A stretch of 64,000 nucleotides of DNA, taken from positions 2,693,795 through 2,757,794 of the forward strand of contig NC_009919.1 of the NCBI RefSeq assembly GCF_000002415.2, read 5' to 3'. This DNA is from Plasmodium vivax (Eukaryota; Apicomplexa; Aconoidasida; Haemosporida; Plasmodiidae). The translations under genes and the position numbers were made by a program. The notes beneath the pieces are model-generated. The model was given only the letters and a program-made list of their open reading frames with translations. It did no database searches and had not been told where the DNA came from. Shown here one piece after another: positions 21,747-34,802 of the stretch (the stretch's first letter is position 1; every line of letters starts with the position of its first letter).

Positions 21747-24700
21747 CTAAAAATGGAGGGGTGACTCCCCCAAGTGGGTGTACTTTTTGTATTTGCTCAA
21801 AATTACAAAGGGGTCCACCGTTACGTACCAGTGGGACTTGCAGATTTTTAGAAAATCGCTTAGGAACGTTTCTATTATGTCGGTGAGAAGGGGGGCCTTG
21901 TAGAGAATGATTAGGACGTTGGTCATGTCGATGAGGATTTTGTCCCCGACGTTTTTGCGAATGTTGTGAGCGGTCTTTTCCTTCAGTTCGGAGTTGTGGT
22001 AGTGCATAATGAGTTGGTCAATTTGGGACTTGCCAGCGGCGGATTTGCCAGCGGAGGATTTCCCCGCGGAGGATTTCCCCGCGGGGGACCTTTCTGGGGT
22101 GGACTCGTCCATCAGCCTGGAGATAATTTTCTTATACTTGTCGTTTCCCTTGAGGACGTTGATGCGCAGGCTGAAGCGGTTCGCGATGTCTTGGAAGAGC
22201 TCTCGGTAGATGTTCCTGGTGTCCTCCTCGCGCAGGTAGGTCGTCAGGAGCTGCATTCCGGGGGGGTTGGCGGTTCGTATGGGAGGGTGGGACGCATCAC
22301 AGGGGGGAACAGCCAAGGAGACGCGTTGCAGAGAGATATAATATATGAGGGCCAGCACAGCGCGTGTCCCCTTGGTGAACCTACACCCACACGAGCAAAC
22401 GCCACCGCTCAGGGGCTACCTTGAAAGTGGAGCGCAGCTGCATCCCGTAGGGCAGTATATCACACTCGTAGCTAAGGGAATTCACCAAGTGATTCTCCAG
22501 CAGGCTGTCCGACAGCAGCCAGATGTTCGTGTAGTAATCAAATCGAGAAGATAAAATGTCAATTATTTTTTCCGCTAACTTTTTCTTCAAAAGGGATGAC
22601 TTATCTAGTACATGCTTAAAATTTGCTTTCACCTTTTCTTCATCCCGTTTCGACAGGCGGATGCCACGGAGGATGCCATTACGGTTCCGCGGGGTGGGGT
22701 GCTTCAAACATTTTGCGAAGTCTGCCAGAACGCTGGCCACCCAGTCGGTGTCCATCCCTTGTAATATCTCATCATGAGTATGTTTCGCATTTTTTTCTAA
22801 AGGTGATTTTTTGGTGGTGTCTCCGCAGTTTGTCCTTTTACCATTTGGTGTTCTTTCCCCTTTGGTGCATTTGTCGTCCGGGTGTGGGGAGGATCCATTT
22901 TGCGCTTCATTTGTATCCCCAGGGGGGTACCTTCGTTGGGGATTTCCCCACAGATTCGTTGTCGCGTTTACCAGTTGGGTGTCTCTACGGTGATCTGCAA
23001 ATGGGGTCCCGTTTGTTTGCCCATTTCGGGGGTCCTCCCTTCTGCTCGCAGGGGAATTGGGCAGCATCTCGCCATTCACCTGGACGCTTATCACTCCGCT
23101 AACTTGGCAGCTCATTTGGCCGCTTATCCCTGCGGGGGTTTTCCCCTGGCGGGCGCGCAGGAGGTGGCGCCAAATGGCATAAACTCGCCTGAGCGTGGAG
23201 TCGGCAAAATCGAGGGTGTGAATGACGAGGGCCAGGGTCTTTATGGTGATGCTCTTGAGCGTGCAGTTGGTAACGGCGTGACCTTCCATGATGAAATGAG
23301 AGACCGTTTTGAGCAACTGCTTCTCGTAGAAGGTTAAAATTTTTGAAACAATTTCAAATGAAACGTCCGGTAGAGAGAGGAAGCAGTGGATGTACTGAAA
23401 GAGGATGCATAGGAAAGAAACACCGCTGTTGGTTAAGTAAAACGGTTCATCATTAAAGCAAATTTTATTTGTATGTTCATTTTTTATTTTGAAATACTTT
23501 TCCGTCTGAGCATTTATTTCGTGTGGAATATCCTCCAGTACATTCCACTTTTCAATTTCCAGAGATTTTTCCATTTGTATTTTTTTAAACTCATAAAAGT
23601 GATTTATGGCCACTAACGACTCGTTTCTGATGCTCCTCTTGATTTGTCTGCAGAATTTCCTCTCCTCATGGGTGGGTCTCCACTTGGCTTCCTTCCCATG
23701 TGGTGTCTTTTTGCTTACCCGTTGGAGGAAACGGCCCAAATTTGCTTTCTCCCTTTCTCCTCGTCTCAGTATGGCTCCGCATACTCTGCGCGGGACGTGG
23801 AGCTTCTGACTGCCCACTCGCAGGTTCGCACTACCGGGTGAGAAGCACCTGGGGAGGGGGCACCTCAGGTGACACTCCCCCGTAGGGTCCAACGTATATG
23901 CCTCTCCCCTGTGCGCGTCGAATTGGCCACCCGGTTGTGTTATTCCCCCCTTCGATTTGTACACTACATCGCTACGTACATGTGCTTGCTCCTCACAATG
24001 CTTCGCTTCTTCCCTCGGGAGGAGACAAACAAGGGGCACTTCCCCCAGCTTTATTCTCCCACCCAGTGACGTACCAACATTGCAGTTCAACGCCTTCACC
24101 TTTTTGGCGATGGTGAGTTGATTCCTTTTCAGCGTTATTTTCACCCGGCGGGGTTGCCTCCCCTCATGGGGATTCCCCCACAGGAGCATCGTCCGAGACA
24201 CTTTGACGCTCCTCACAACCCGGTGCACACTGCGGACAAAAAAAAGGGAATACTCCTGCCGTAATCTTCTTCCCTTCCTGCGGACGAAGGATAACATGGG
24301 GGAAATGGCCCAGTAGAGCGAAATCACCTGGTTGATGCCGAGGTGCATTTTGCATTTTCTCCTAACGTTTAATACATCGCTTATCCTTTCGAGGAGGAGT
24401 TTAAAAAGGGCGTGGTGGACATCTCGGTAGCTTTTCCACAATTTGGCGAACGCGCATTTCAGCATGTGAGACGGTTTGTCGCTTCTGCAGAAGGGGAGGG
24501 TGTGCATCGGTGTTTGCATTGGCCTTCCCGTCGACCTTTCCTGCGTAAGGTGCGGCGTGTGCCTCGCGAAGCTCTCCGCGAACGTGCCGTCCCAAAGCAG
24601 ACAAACGATCTTTCCCATCAAAAATGAAGCCCACTTATTGATTCTCCTCCGAACAAGTTTTATTTTCCAAAAAAAGGTCTCCAACAGATGCACTAAATTG

Positions 24701-26937
24701 GGCACCGGGAGAAGGCCCACCTGTCTGTGCAGCTCGTTCCATGTGTCTTCATCGAAGGTGAGAATTTTTTTTTTTCTGCATTTGTCCATCACGAGATGCT
24801 CGCACGTGAGGGTTATCCTTCCGGAGGGGTAGCCCTCCACATGGTTAGTACTCTCTCCGGTTAGTGGCTGATTTGTCTTTCCTGGTTTGCCTCCTTTGGG
24901 GGGCTTCAAATGTGGGTCTAACTGTATAGTTGCCTCTTCGGGGGGTAGCCTCTCCCCTTCCGCTGACTTGGCTGCCTCTTCGGGGGGTAGACTCTCCTCT
25001 TCCTCTGACTTGGCCGACTGCGCTGCCACCTCCTCTGAGCAGAAAAGGGACCTCTCCCCGAAGTTACACAACTGATCGCGTTGCAAAGACGAGACGGTCT
25101 CGAGCAGAACGCCGTAAAACAGATCGTCCACAAAGTGCTTCAAGTAGTTTTCCCTTTTGCAGAAATTTCGCAGTGACTCGAAGAAGTTGTTAAAGAAGAG
25201 AGCGGGGGTGAACAAGTCATTCAAGTGAGCAAGGTGGCGGTCAAAGGTTGCTCTCGTTCTGATTGTTTTATGAACGTGGGAGTAGGCTCCCCGACGCCAT
25301 CGTTTCACATAGACTCTCGCTTCCTCCCTTTTGCGGCACTTGACAAATTTTTCTCTCTTCCTGTGAAAGTCGCGCATAAACTGTTCGTTCACCCGCTTGT
25401 GCGTTTTTACAAAGCTGTCGATTTTTGCTTTGGGAGGAGCGGTAAAGAAGTGATAATTGCGGTTGAGATGATCCGGGGGGGTGTCCCCCAGGGTAGTGCA
25501 GGTATCTCTCTTCGCGTGGGAACCCCCCACCCGCGGACGGGCCCACTTCTTAACCAAGTGCGCACAACCAAGTGGAGCTTTCCTCACCCCCTGGGGTCGA
25601 AACAAAAACAACAAGGAGTGGAAAAAAAACAAAAAAAGGAAATTCTGAGACAGGAAACTTTGCAAGTAGGAAATATTAAAATTACAAAAATATTTGTGAA
25701 AATATAAAAGTTTTGTTTTCTTTTTAAAAAAAAAATAAATTTTAAAAATCTTATTCACTACAACAAGACAGTGGTAAAATTGCCTTTTCTGCAAAAACTT
25801 TTTCACCCTTATAATTAACCTTCGAAAGTGTAGAAATTTCTTCAGCAGGCGATTTACTTGTTTACACTTCCCCTTCAAATCGTTATATTTTTTTAAATGA
25901 ATAATTTTTAATAGCATATCCTTTACATCATCGACGTGTTCTCTTAATGTTTTAATTTCGTCGTGCACACTTTCGATTTCTCCTTTTAGCTTGTTCAGAA
26001 TGGCTATTATGAGCAGGTAGTTTTGGAACTCCCTGCGGATCAGTGCGTTAATGTCGCGGTCGATGTCGTCCAGCGCTGCGCTCAGCTGCGGGGGGCAAGC
26101 ATTATTGGGGGGGTTGAGAAGCGTAGGCTTGACTGCAATATGGGGGAACTCATTTACGCTGCGGCTGCCGGCACCCATGTGAGCGGACTTACCTTCTCCT
26201 GCTGGCGCGAAAGGCTGGACAGGTCGCACCAGGCATCACCTGCGAGCAACGCGTCATGGTTGGGTTCGCAGAGAGGCTGCGCTTGGGGGGAGGCGCACCG
26301 GCCGTTCGAGTGGGCGAAGCTGGACGAGTCACCCGAGTGGCCCCAAATCCCCAGTTGTGTGCCTCTCCCCTGAGAAAGAAGCTCCTTGTGCTGCTCCCCC
26401 CCCTCGGTTGAGGAGGTGGTCCTCAAAATGCGCTCAAAATGGTGGAGGCTAATTTCTTCCACGTTGCGAATGTTCACGTCGCTCAGCGTGTTGATCTGCG
26501 AAGGGGGAAGCGAAACGGTTGCGGTGGTGGGGGTGGCATCTCAAGGGGGAGCGATATAGCTAGACAGAGGTGGAGCAGGTTTTTTCTCCCCCCTTTGTCC
26601 CCACATTGCAGTGGTATCCGCGCGTGAGCAACATCCACGCAGGATGCTTCACACCTGCTGGGTGCGCCAAGCCAACCTTCGTGATGTATCGAATGTACTC
26701 GTCAAAGTCCCGAATGTCTATTTTTTCCAAAAGGGGAATTGCCAAAGAGCTACCAATGGGCTGACTAAGTTCCTCCCTATATTTCCCTCCCTCAGTTTGG
26801 CCCCCCTTCAGGTGGTCACTCAAAACCACGTTGGATATGTGAACCAGGTTGTGCGTCTGTTCGTGGCGTTTGAGTTGTTCGTGGCGTTCGAGGCGTGTAC
26901 TTTCTTTGCCCCCGCTGTCCGTTTTACTTTTCTCCAT
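21747..26937 (-). CDS. VPS54: VPS54-like subunit of the GARP tethering complex
   Basis: Four minus-strand exons join in phase 0: 26937-26677, 26495-26193, 26085-22420 and 22250-21747 (about 1577 residues). All introns have GT-AG ends, and the second donor is GTAAGT. After a hydrophilic N-terminus a long heptad-rich helical stretch follows (LSAALDDIDRDINALI onward, about 189-310), as in the coiled-coil N-domains of tethering subunits. The C-terminal region contains TNSGVSFLCILFQYIHCF... and LKSITIKTLALVIHTLDF, which resemble VPS54 sequence (VGLKTITAKNLALALRSL type). GARP tethers endosome-derived vesicles at the trans-Golgi. Long low-complexity basic inserts make the protein larger than its relatives. 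Residues near 365-410 are Phe/Leu/Lys-rich and might be an unrecognised in-frame intron. The family call rests on recalled motifs. Confidence 0.72.
22026..22100 (-). repeat. Short in-frame repeat (AGKSS) in the VPS54-like gene
   Basis: A 15-bp unit is repeated about four to five times and encodes PAGKS/SAGKS pentapeptides in the last exon. Confidence 0.85.
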
Positions 26938-27104
26938 GCTTGCTCATCTTAGGGGGCCTTCCCCTGGGGAGACGGCAGTGGGCACGAGCGGGCGGGTTCG
27001 CCTGGTTGACGTGTTCGCGCGGTTGACCTGTTCACATGGTTGACGTGTTCACATGGTTGATGTGTTCCCATCGTGGGTGTATCCCTTCACACGTGTACGT
27101 ACAC

Positions 27105-27143
<39 letters not shown>

Positions 27144-28564
27144 TCCCCTTTTTTTGAAGCTAATTTTTTGGGTCACCCTGCCGATCTGCGGGTGTGTAAA
27201 ACGGGTTTGCGCCTGGGTGATTGCCCCTGTGGGGGACCAGCCCCGAGAGAATGTTTCCTCCCTCATTTGGGAGATACCCCTGTGGGTGCCTACCCCTGTG
27301 TGCTGCTTTCGCACGCTAGCGCCAATTTGGCGTAGAACTGAGCTGAATTGACTTCGAAGCGGGTAGGGCGTCCCGATTTTGCGAAATTGCGCTGCGCATG
27401 AGGAGGTACTAGCTAGGGGGGAGCGGTGGAGAAGCGGTGGGGATGCCTCTAGGAGAGGGAGTCCCCCAGGGGGACACGCAAAGGAAGGCAGACCAATTTC
27501 GCAAAATGGTGAAATATGGGGAATATATTTTGCCTGGCTAGCACCTGCTCGTGGAGGGGTGGGTACCCCTTAGAAGGGCCAGCTGCCGCACCGAAGGAGA
27601 CGCTCCCAGAGAATCACCTCCCCCGTTGAGGATGCGCCTCCGTCTTTTGACACCTCCTTGGCGTCCTCAAACTGTTGCAAAGGGGACGATCCGCTAGGAA
27701 GAAAAAAGGGAGAAAAAAAGGAGAAAAAATGGGGAAATAAATGGGACAAAAATGGGCAAAAAAAAGGGAAAAAATGAAAGAAGGGGAACCAAAGTGAAGG
27801 CAGAGCTGGCCAAGCTACACCCTACCAAGCCACGTCTCGCCTCCCGCAGAACGCGCCGAATTGGAGCCGACGCATAGGCAGTTCGGTCATTCTTAAGGAG
27901 GGGCATGCCCCTAACGCTGACCTGAACCTTCACCACGAGCGCACCTCAATGTTGTCTCGACTTAAAATTTTACACGCAGGCGTCCCCTTGTGCATGCACT
28001 GTATGGAGGGAAAAAAAAAAAAAATACTCCCCCCCCTTTAATTTTGGTAATCGCGCACTCGATGTGATACATTCTCTTAACAATAGGCTGACTGGGGACG
28101 TTCCAGCTTAGTCACTCCCGGTTTACACTTCCTGCTTGCACTTCCTTTTTCTCCCCCTTTTTTGCCCCCTTTTTTGGCTCCCCTTTCCTTTCGCGTGCTT
28201 CCTCCATCTTTGCACTTCTGTTTTTCCCGCATGGTCATTCTGTTAACTTTTGATTTCTTCCCTTTTTAATCCCTTGGCTGGGCCACCATTTGGGTACTTT
28301 TTTTTTTAAGCTTATCGCGAGGGGGTGACTGCCGGCAGTGACACGGGCACGGATGTACTGGCTGCTTCTCCCCTGGTCCCAGAGGAGGGAAGCGGTGAAG
28401 TGGCGAAGCGGTGAAGTGGTAAAGGGGCCAACCTAAGTAGTACGAGCCCCGTTCACCGGGCAGGGTCCACCCCGCTGGAACAATTTAAGAAAGGGAAGGG
28501 GAAAAAAAACTTCCCACCAGTTTTGAAACGAACCCCCCGAAGGAAACGCCAGGCGAAGAACACG
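26938..28564. other. Intergenic region between VPS54-like gene and KIC4-like gene (divergent)
   Basis: 1.6 kb of shared upstream sequence. It includes a run of 14-bp GGTTGACGTGTTCACAT units at about 27000-27066, a poly(T) run at 27111-27140, and G/A-rich runs at 27700-27785. A possible two-exon small gene on the minus strand is listed separately. Confidence 0.65.
27570..27890 (-). CDS. Possible small two-exon gene (62 codons), unrecognised
   Basis: Reading the minus strand, an ATG at 27890 opens MTELPMRRLQFGAFCGRRDV. It reaches a GTAGGG donor at 27825, and the next exon starts at 27693 after a pyrimidine-rich CTTCCTAG acceptor. The second exon reads in phase (GSSPLQQFEDAKEVSKDG...) to a stop at 27570-27572. 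The second exon has a mixed, hydrophilic composition unlike the surrounding simple sequence. A GTGATT after the GASSTGE segment could be a further donor. No family is recognised and the frame is short, so chance is a real alternative. It could also be a 5' exon of a longer transcript. Confidence 0.25.
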
Positions 28565-31500
28565 ATGACCATATGCAACAGCAGGTACAAAAACACGGGC
28601 TCGGAAGAAGACAAGTTGCTGTTCAAGACGTGCACAGAGTCCACGGAGTATCTCCATTTATATTTTCGGGAGTTGAAGGAACACCTGTGCAGGCACAGGA
28701 AGTATGAGGAGCTGTTTAACTTTTGCTACGGCACGCTGAGGAATATAAAGAACCCCGCCATCTCGCGGACCACGGCCCTGAAGGTACGCACATGGAGGTG
28801 TGTTCGCATGCATAAGCGAGTGCCATGCGGACGGCGTAGCGTCGCTAAGGTGGGCTTCTCCAGTGTGTAAAAAGGTGTAACTTTGCCCTTCCCTTTATTG
28901 TTGCTTACCTCCCGTTTGCCCCTCTTAGGTAATCGGAATAGCATTCACGCTGAACCCCAAGTGCGCGGACCTCCCAGTGAGCAAAGACATCATCACGTAC
29001 GCCTACAAACTGCTCAAGCGAAATGAAGAAGGGACAAACAAGAAGTATTTCACATATTTTGGCCACAGCACAAACAAAGAAAAAGAAAGCCTCCTTAGTG
29101 AATCAATTAATTTATTCAAAACGACGGAAGCGATTAAGGAGAGGCAACAGCTGAAAGATCAAAATTTTATTAACACTATTTTTAGCAAAATAGAGAAGAA
29201 GCAAATTTTTATTGCCAAGGGGTGCTCCGTGTCGTACTCCCCGCTGCTTAGTGGTAATGCGTTCAAAGGGGGAGCGGCGTGGCCCGTCGCTATGCCCTTT
29301 GAGGGGACTCCCTTTTGAAAGGACTCCCATTTGGGGGTCTTTTCCCTTTTACGCCTCCCCTTCTCGTGTTCTCATTTCCCCCGTTTGACCGCTTCCCCCC
29401 ACGCGAACACCGCTCAGATTTCACGAATGCGAAGAGGGACCTCCTCGAGCTGCTCGAAACGGAGTTCGTAAGCCACGGCAAAGTTGACCGGGTCTACTCA
29501 GACTACGTCAGGTGAGTCTGCCCCCCCGGACATGTCAATTTGAGCCAAACATTGCGATGATGTGTGAACGGTGCAGAGAAGAGCAAGCCAAGCATCACAT
29601 CATATGTCTTTCTCCCCCCCCTGCAGGTGCCTCAATGAGGTGAAGGAAAGGACCATCGAATTTTTGGAAAATGGCGAGTATGATCTTTACTGCAGGTTTA
29701 TTGATGTAATGCTCGGAGGGGGAGTATGGGAGGGCCAAGTCGAGCCTGGAGGTTTCACCCCTCGGTGCCTACACGTGGCTCTGCACATATCGATGCACAT
29801 ATGGCTGCACACCCGCTTCGCCGCTTCACCGCTTCACCACTTCACCTTAGGAAATGCAAGAGGAAGACGAAATAAACGTCCGCTACGAATCCTACCTGCT
29901 GAGCTGCCCAGAGCTGTTCAACGAGAAGGACGACAAGGACTCCAACAGAGAGACCACCCCCACGCAGAGGGAGCAGTTGAAACCAAAATTGGGTGGCACC
30001 CTTTTTAACAACCAAGTGGCTAGCGAGGAGGCAAGCAAAAGGACAGGCAGCATGACCAGGGGGGTGGATAATCATTCGGAGGTCAGCAACGAAAGGAGAA
30101 GTGTCACCCCCCCGGTAGGATCAAACAGCAGAAAAAAAGTGAATGAAAAAGGAGAAGCTAAATCATTATCAAAAAATATTTCTAACAGCATTACAAAATT
30201 TGCTTCGTCCTTTGTGAGGAATGCTCCATCGGGGGAAGTTGCCAGTGGAGGAGTGGAGCCAAATGTGAATAACGAAGGAGTGACCGTTGCAGAGGGGGAG
30301 GTGGTGAACCAGAAGAAGCCTCCTTGTGATGATGGCAGTAGAGAGGGAGGCACGGCGGGGAAGTTAGCCCAGCTGCCGCCGAGCGGAAACACAGCGAGGA
30401 GTGCCTCTGTGCAGAGGGACAACAACGAGGGCGATGGCGACGGCGAAAATGGGAAAAAGAAAAAAGCACACACAAGTAAGAAGAAAAACAAGGAGCTACC
30501 CAAGCAGCTGAGTGAGGAGGCCACTGTACTGCCCGATGGAGGCGCCTCGCCGGGGGGCGCGCAGGTGGACACCAAGAAGAAGGCCTCCTTCAACAAGACG
30601 GTCGCGTTTGACCTTGTGGGCACCGAGAAGGCCGCCCAAGGTACGTTTTCTCGAGAGGCAGTGCAACGAGGGGGTGCCCCAGGGCAAGGCGCGAGCTTCG
30701 TAGCTGATGTGGGGATATGCGGCCATCCGCGTGGGCGCACATGTATATTGAGTGCCGCCTGCGCAAATGAGTAGTGCGTATAGCGATTGACCCGTTTGTT
30801 TTACCCCCACCTGTGCAGACCCCAAGTGCCCCGGGAAGAACGAAGCTGCAGCGCGCGAGGGCCACTTTAACGAAAAGGAGATGCAAATAATAAACGAGTT
30901 CAACGCGTACCTAAACGAAGGAGTGAGTCACCTGAGGAAGCAACCGGATGGTTTCAAAAAGGAGTGCAAAGAATTTAAGAACTCCATTCACGATGGAAAT
31001 AATGCTCTCTGGGATAGCCTCATAAAGAAGAGCAATTTTTACTCCATTAAGGAGGATTTTTTAAATTACAATAAATTTTTGAAGGCCAAGGAAAAGGACG
31101 CCAAGGAGCAAACTCTGGGAGACCTCCTCGGCATGAACAAGTACATCGAGTTGAAGAAAAAAAAAAGCAAAAGTAAAAGCAAAGGCAAAAGTAAAAACAG
31201 AAAAATGAATCCCGACGAGCTAAACTGCATCATTAACAAATTTACGAACAATTTGTCTCAAAGTAGGCCCATCAAAATTGAGCAGAAGGTTCCCGCGGAA
31301 AAACTCACGGGAGGGATGCCTTTTACACCAATTGGAACTCCTCCAGCAATTGCTCAAACCCGCAGTGATAAGAGAGACTCCATCATTTCGCAGCAGAGAA
31401 ACGACGCAACACACATCTCCTCCTGCAATAAGTACTTTACGAAGAATGATAACATATCCTACGTACAGGACGCAGTGTTAAAAAATGGGTCCCTTTTGTT

Positions 31501-32845
31501 AAGGGACGACAACCTCGAGGTTAGCACCTGCGCAATTGCAGTGTTGCTGTGTAGTGGACAGGGGAGTTTTCCATTGAGGGGTATAACCCACTGATTGCTC
31601 CTTTTTTTTTTTATTTTTTTTTATTTATTTTTTTTTTTTTTTTGCACTTCTCCCCCCCCCGCAGATATCCCTCAGCCAGCACTACTACGGCAACAACGGG
31701 TTGATAAAAATTTACGTGAAGAATAAGAAGCTGGTGAACTACTACGACGTGGATATTCAAATTTCGAACAAAATTTTGTTCCCCCTGAAATTCAAGTTCC
31801 TCAACTACGAGAGGATGCTCTGCGCGAATGGGACCAACTGCTACGTGGGTGCCGCCAACTGGGCAAAAATGATGCATAAAATATGCTCCAAATTTGCACC
31901 AAATCTGCGTCTATTTCGTGTGAACTGCCGATCGAATGGTGACCTTTATAAGGAATGATTTTTTTCCCCCCCGCAGGAAATGGTCGTCAAGTGCGCACAC
32001 ATGTACAAGGGCTTTCCCCTAATTAAAATTTCCTACCGGTAAGGGGAGGGAGGAGAAGCCCAGCGGGACTTCCACGCATTTGTACCATCAGCAGAGAGTG
32101 CCCTATCGTTGAGTCCGTTGCACCACGTGTGTGTACATTTGTGTGTTTGTTCCTGAGAGGTACCCCTCTCTGAGCGTAAATTTCTGTTTTTTTTTTTTAC
32201 CCTCACGTTACGTTTCTTTCCCCCCCCCACTCGCAGCATGCAAGACATGTTCAGAAAAAGCATCGAGTTGAGGCTGCCCATCCCGATCAACAAATTTATG
32301 AAGAACATAAAAATCACGAAAGACGTTTTCGTGAAATTCTGGAACAACGAAAATTTTAATATATATAAAAAGGAGAAGGTGATCCACAAGGCCGACTCGG
32401 TGGACACAGAGCAGATCGTCGCCATCTCCTGTTTGGTAATGCCCACCAGATGAGAGAACATCACTGCGCTGGTGATGCGTTTACGCTGTGAAGTTGGCAT
32501 AGAGCGCCATTTGTTTAGCCACCCAACTCCTCAACCCCGCGATCCCCCTTGTGTGCGATCGTTTAAACGCTCGTGTACATGCACAGGTGTACATTTCCAT
32601 TTGTGCACCCACCCCCTCCTCCTGTGTAGGGAAATGCCCTCAGCGTGTGCTACATCGAAGATGCAATTTATTTGAGCGGGTGCTATGCGGACAATGCAAG
32701 CGCGCTGGATAATTACTTCGTCCTCGTGGGTATTGAAGTCCTGAAGAACAAACTGAAGATCATATGTAAGTCGAATAACCCCACGCTATCATCGGCCATC
32801 CTTTTTTTAATCATACTCATTCTTAAGAAGCACGACCGGGTGTAA
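28565..32845 (+). CDS. KIC4: VHS/GAT-like protein with alpha-adaptin appendage; probable KIC4 orthologue
   Basis: Ten exons join in frame: 28565-28783, 28929-29253, 29418-29511, 29627-29705, 29851-30640, 30819-31519, 31665-31844, 31977-32038, 32237-32435 and 32630-32845 (about 954 residues). Residues 1-155 are all-helical and VHS/ENTH-like (LFNFCYGTLRNIKNPAISRT, ALKVIGIAFTLNP). Residues 180-265 form a three-helix GAT-like segment. A long Ser/Lys/Gly hinge follows. From about 737 comes a beta-sandwich ear (GLIKIYVKNKKL...), and from about 815 a platform resembling alpha-adaptin (LPIPINKFM, VIHKADSVDTEQIVAISCLG against KAKHPMDTEVTKAKIIGFG). The position between actin I and MTIP and this architecture match what I recall of P. 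falciparum KIC4, a Kelch13-compartment protein in haemoglobin endocytosis. The start is the first ATG in an open stretch, and a 5' exon remains possible. Confidence 0.82.
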
Positions 32846-33100
32846 TCACGGGGGGATGGTGAGTCCATAATTTATGTATATTCCCCGCCGTAAGTTAGCC
32901 CCCTACCCACTGATGTGTGGGAGCTGTCAGAGACGTTTTGAATTAAGAGCACACGAAATGATACGTCGCTTCTTTCTCCTTTTCTTTTTTTTTATGTGTG
33001 TTTTAAGGATGATAATTCTTTTTTTTAAAGTTTATTTTTTTGTAAATATGTAACGGTAGGTACACATAATTTTTTCTTCTTTTTTTTTTCTTCTTTTTTT

Positions 33101-33151
<51 letters not shown>

Positions 33152-34802
33152 TTTTTTTACCCATTTTGGCTATCGCTAGCTAAGCACATTTGCTCATTTA
33201 TTTCTTCCATGAGGAAATATCCCCACCACATAAATCCACTTCGTTAACATTTTTGTCGCTCAAGCTTTACCTGCACGTGTGTAAAGGCGAATGGATGTAC
33301 TGCTAGCACTTCAAACCAAACCTCTGTTGCACGAGCTGCAAAACTATTTTAATAATTTTTTTAAAGATTGGCCACCCCTGTTATATTATGCCATGTCGGA
33401 AGAAGGTGTGTCTGCCTTCCAATTCGATTAACAACCTGTGTGGTCATTTTGGTTAAGAGGAGTTCCCATCAGTTTTTCTTTTTTTTCTGGGAAAGCGCAT
33501 AAATTGGGTGAGCAGAAAGTGGTGAAAGGTAGTAGAAGCACGTCTCCCCAAGCGTTGCAAACGTTTACTTGATACCTCGCCGAATGGGCGAAAATTTCCT
33601 GGCGGGGCCATTTGCGGCGACAAATAAATGGAACTGCACGGGGACTCTACTCTTTTGTAGCACCCCGTTAATAGGGAAAAATGCAAATTGAATGATTATA
33701 CTGTAAAACGTTGTCCCTTTTTTTTTTTTTCTCCTTTTTCCTTACCACACAATCGCACAAATTGGAATAAAATAAAGAATGTAGCACTTGCGCGGGTGGA
33801 AAAAGCGCCATGGTTATTTACCCTCCAAGGGGATGGTCGTCATTTGGAAGCTCCCCTCATGGAACGAGTCCAAATGGGGATTATGGCCATACATATATTC
33901 CTCTGCACTTGGCAGTAGCCAAGCGCTCCTTTTATGAACATTCCATTTTTGTGAGCGTCGATTTTCCCATTCTAAGGTGCTGTCACCACCGTGAGCATCA
34001 CAAACATGTGTATTTCCCATGCAACGCTGTGCGCAAAAATGTACACGCGTGTGAGCGAAAAGGCCCATTTGCGCGTCCCTTTTAGCCATAATTTGGGTGT
34101 AACCTTTTTAGAACTGCGCATTTTTGCAAGTGAACAAAATTGTTATGATGCAAAAAATTGCTGCTTCGAGGAATGCTCCTCGGGAGGGGAAGTTGACACA
34201 TCCGTATGGATCTGAATAGTCCTATAACAATACTTGCTAATATTGCACAAAAGTGACATCATATTTGCCTGAACGGTTCATATATTTCTGCACTTTTTTT
34301 TTTTTTGGCTGTTACTGCTACACACCGTCATAATTTTGGGTCTACAAGAAAACCGCTCACAGTGGTGTGCACCACACAAAATGGGATAAATTCCACACCA
34401 AGGATAGGAAATTGCTACAATTTACGATTCTACATTAGGGGTAAAAGTAAATATAAGGCTGTATTTGTCCTCTATAGCCCTAATCTTCGCTCTTTCACAT
34501 GGTGAGCAGTCGAAGGGATAGGTAAAAAAAAAAAAAATGCTAACATGTGTAATATATGTACAGCACACCTTAACGTTCTGAAAAAAAAAAAAAAAAAAAA
34601 AAAGCTGTACACTTTGTTAGCTTACAAACAGCTTTGGTTAGTTGCAATTTTTTTTTATTGCCGTTTTTTTTTTTTTTTTTTTCTGCCTAGCTTTAAGGCA
34701 ATTTTGATAAAAAACAGTAAGGCTCATTATTTTGCACACATAACCGTCAGGTGTTAGCTTCGGGTGTGGAACTAGCACAGGTGAAGTACGAACAAACGGA
34801 AA

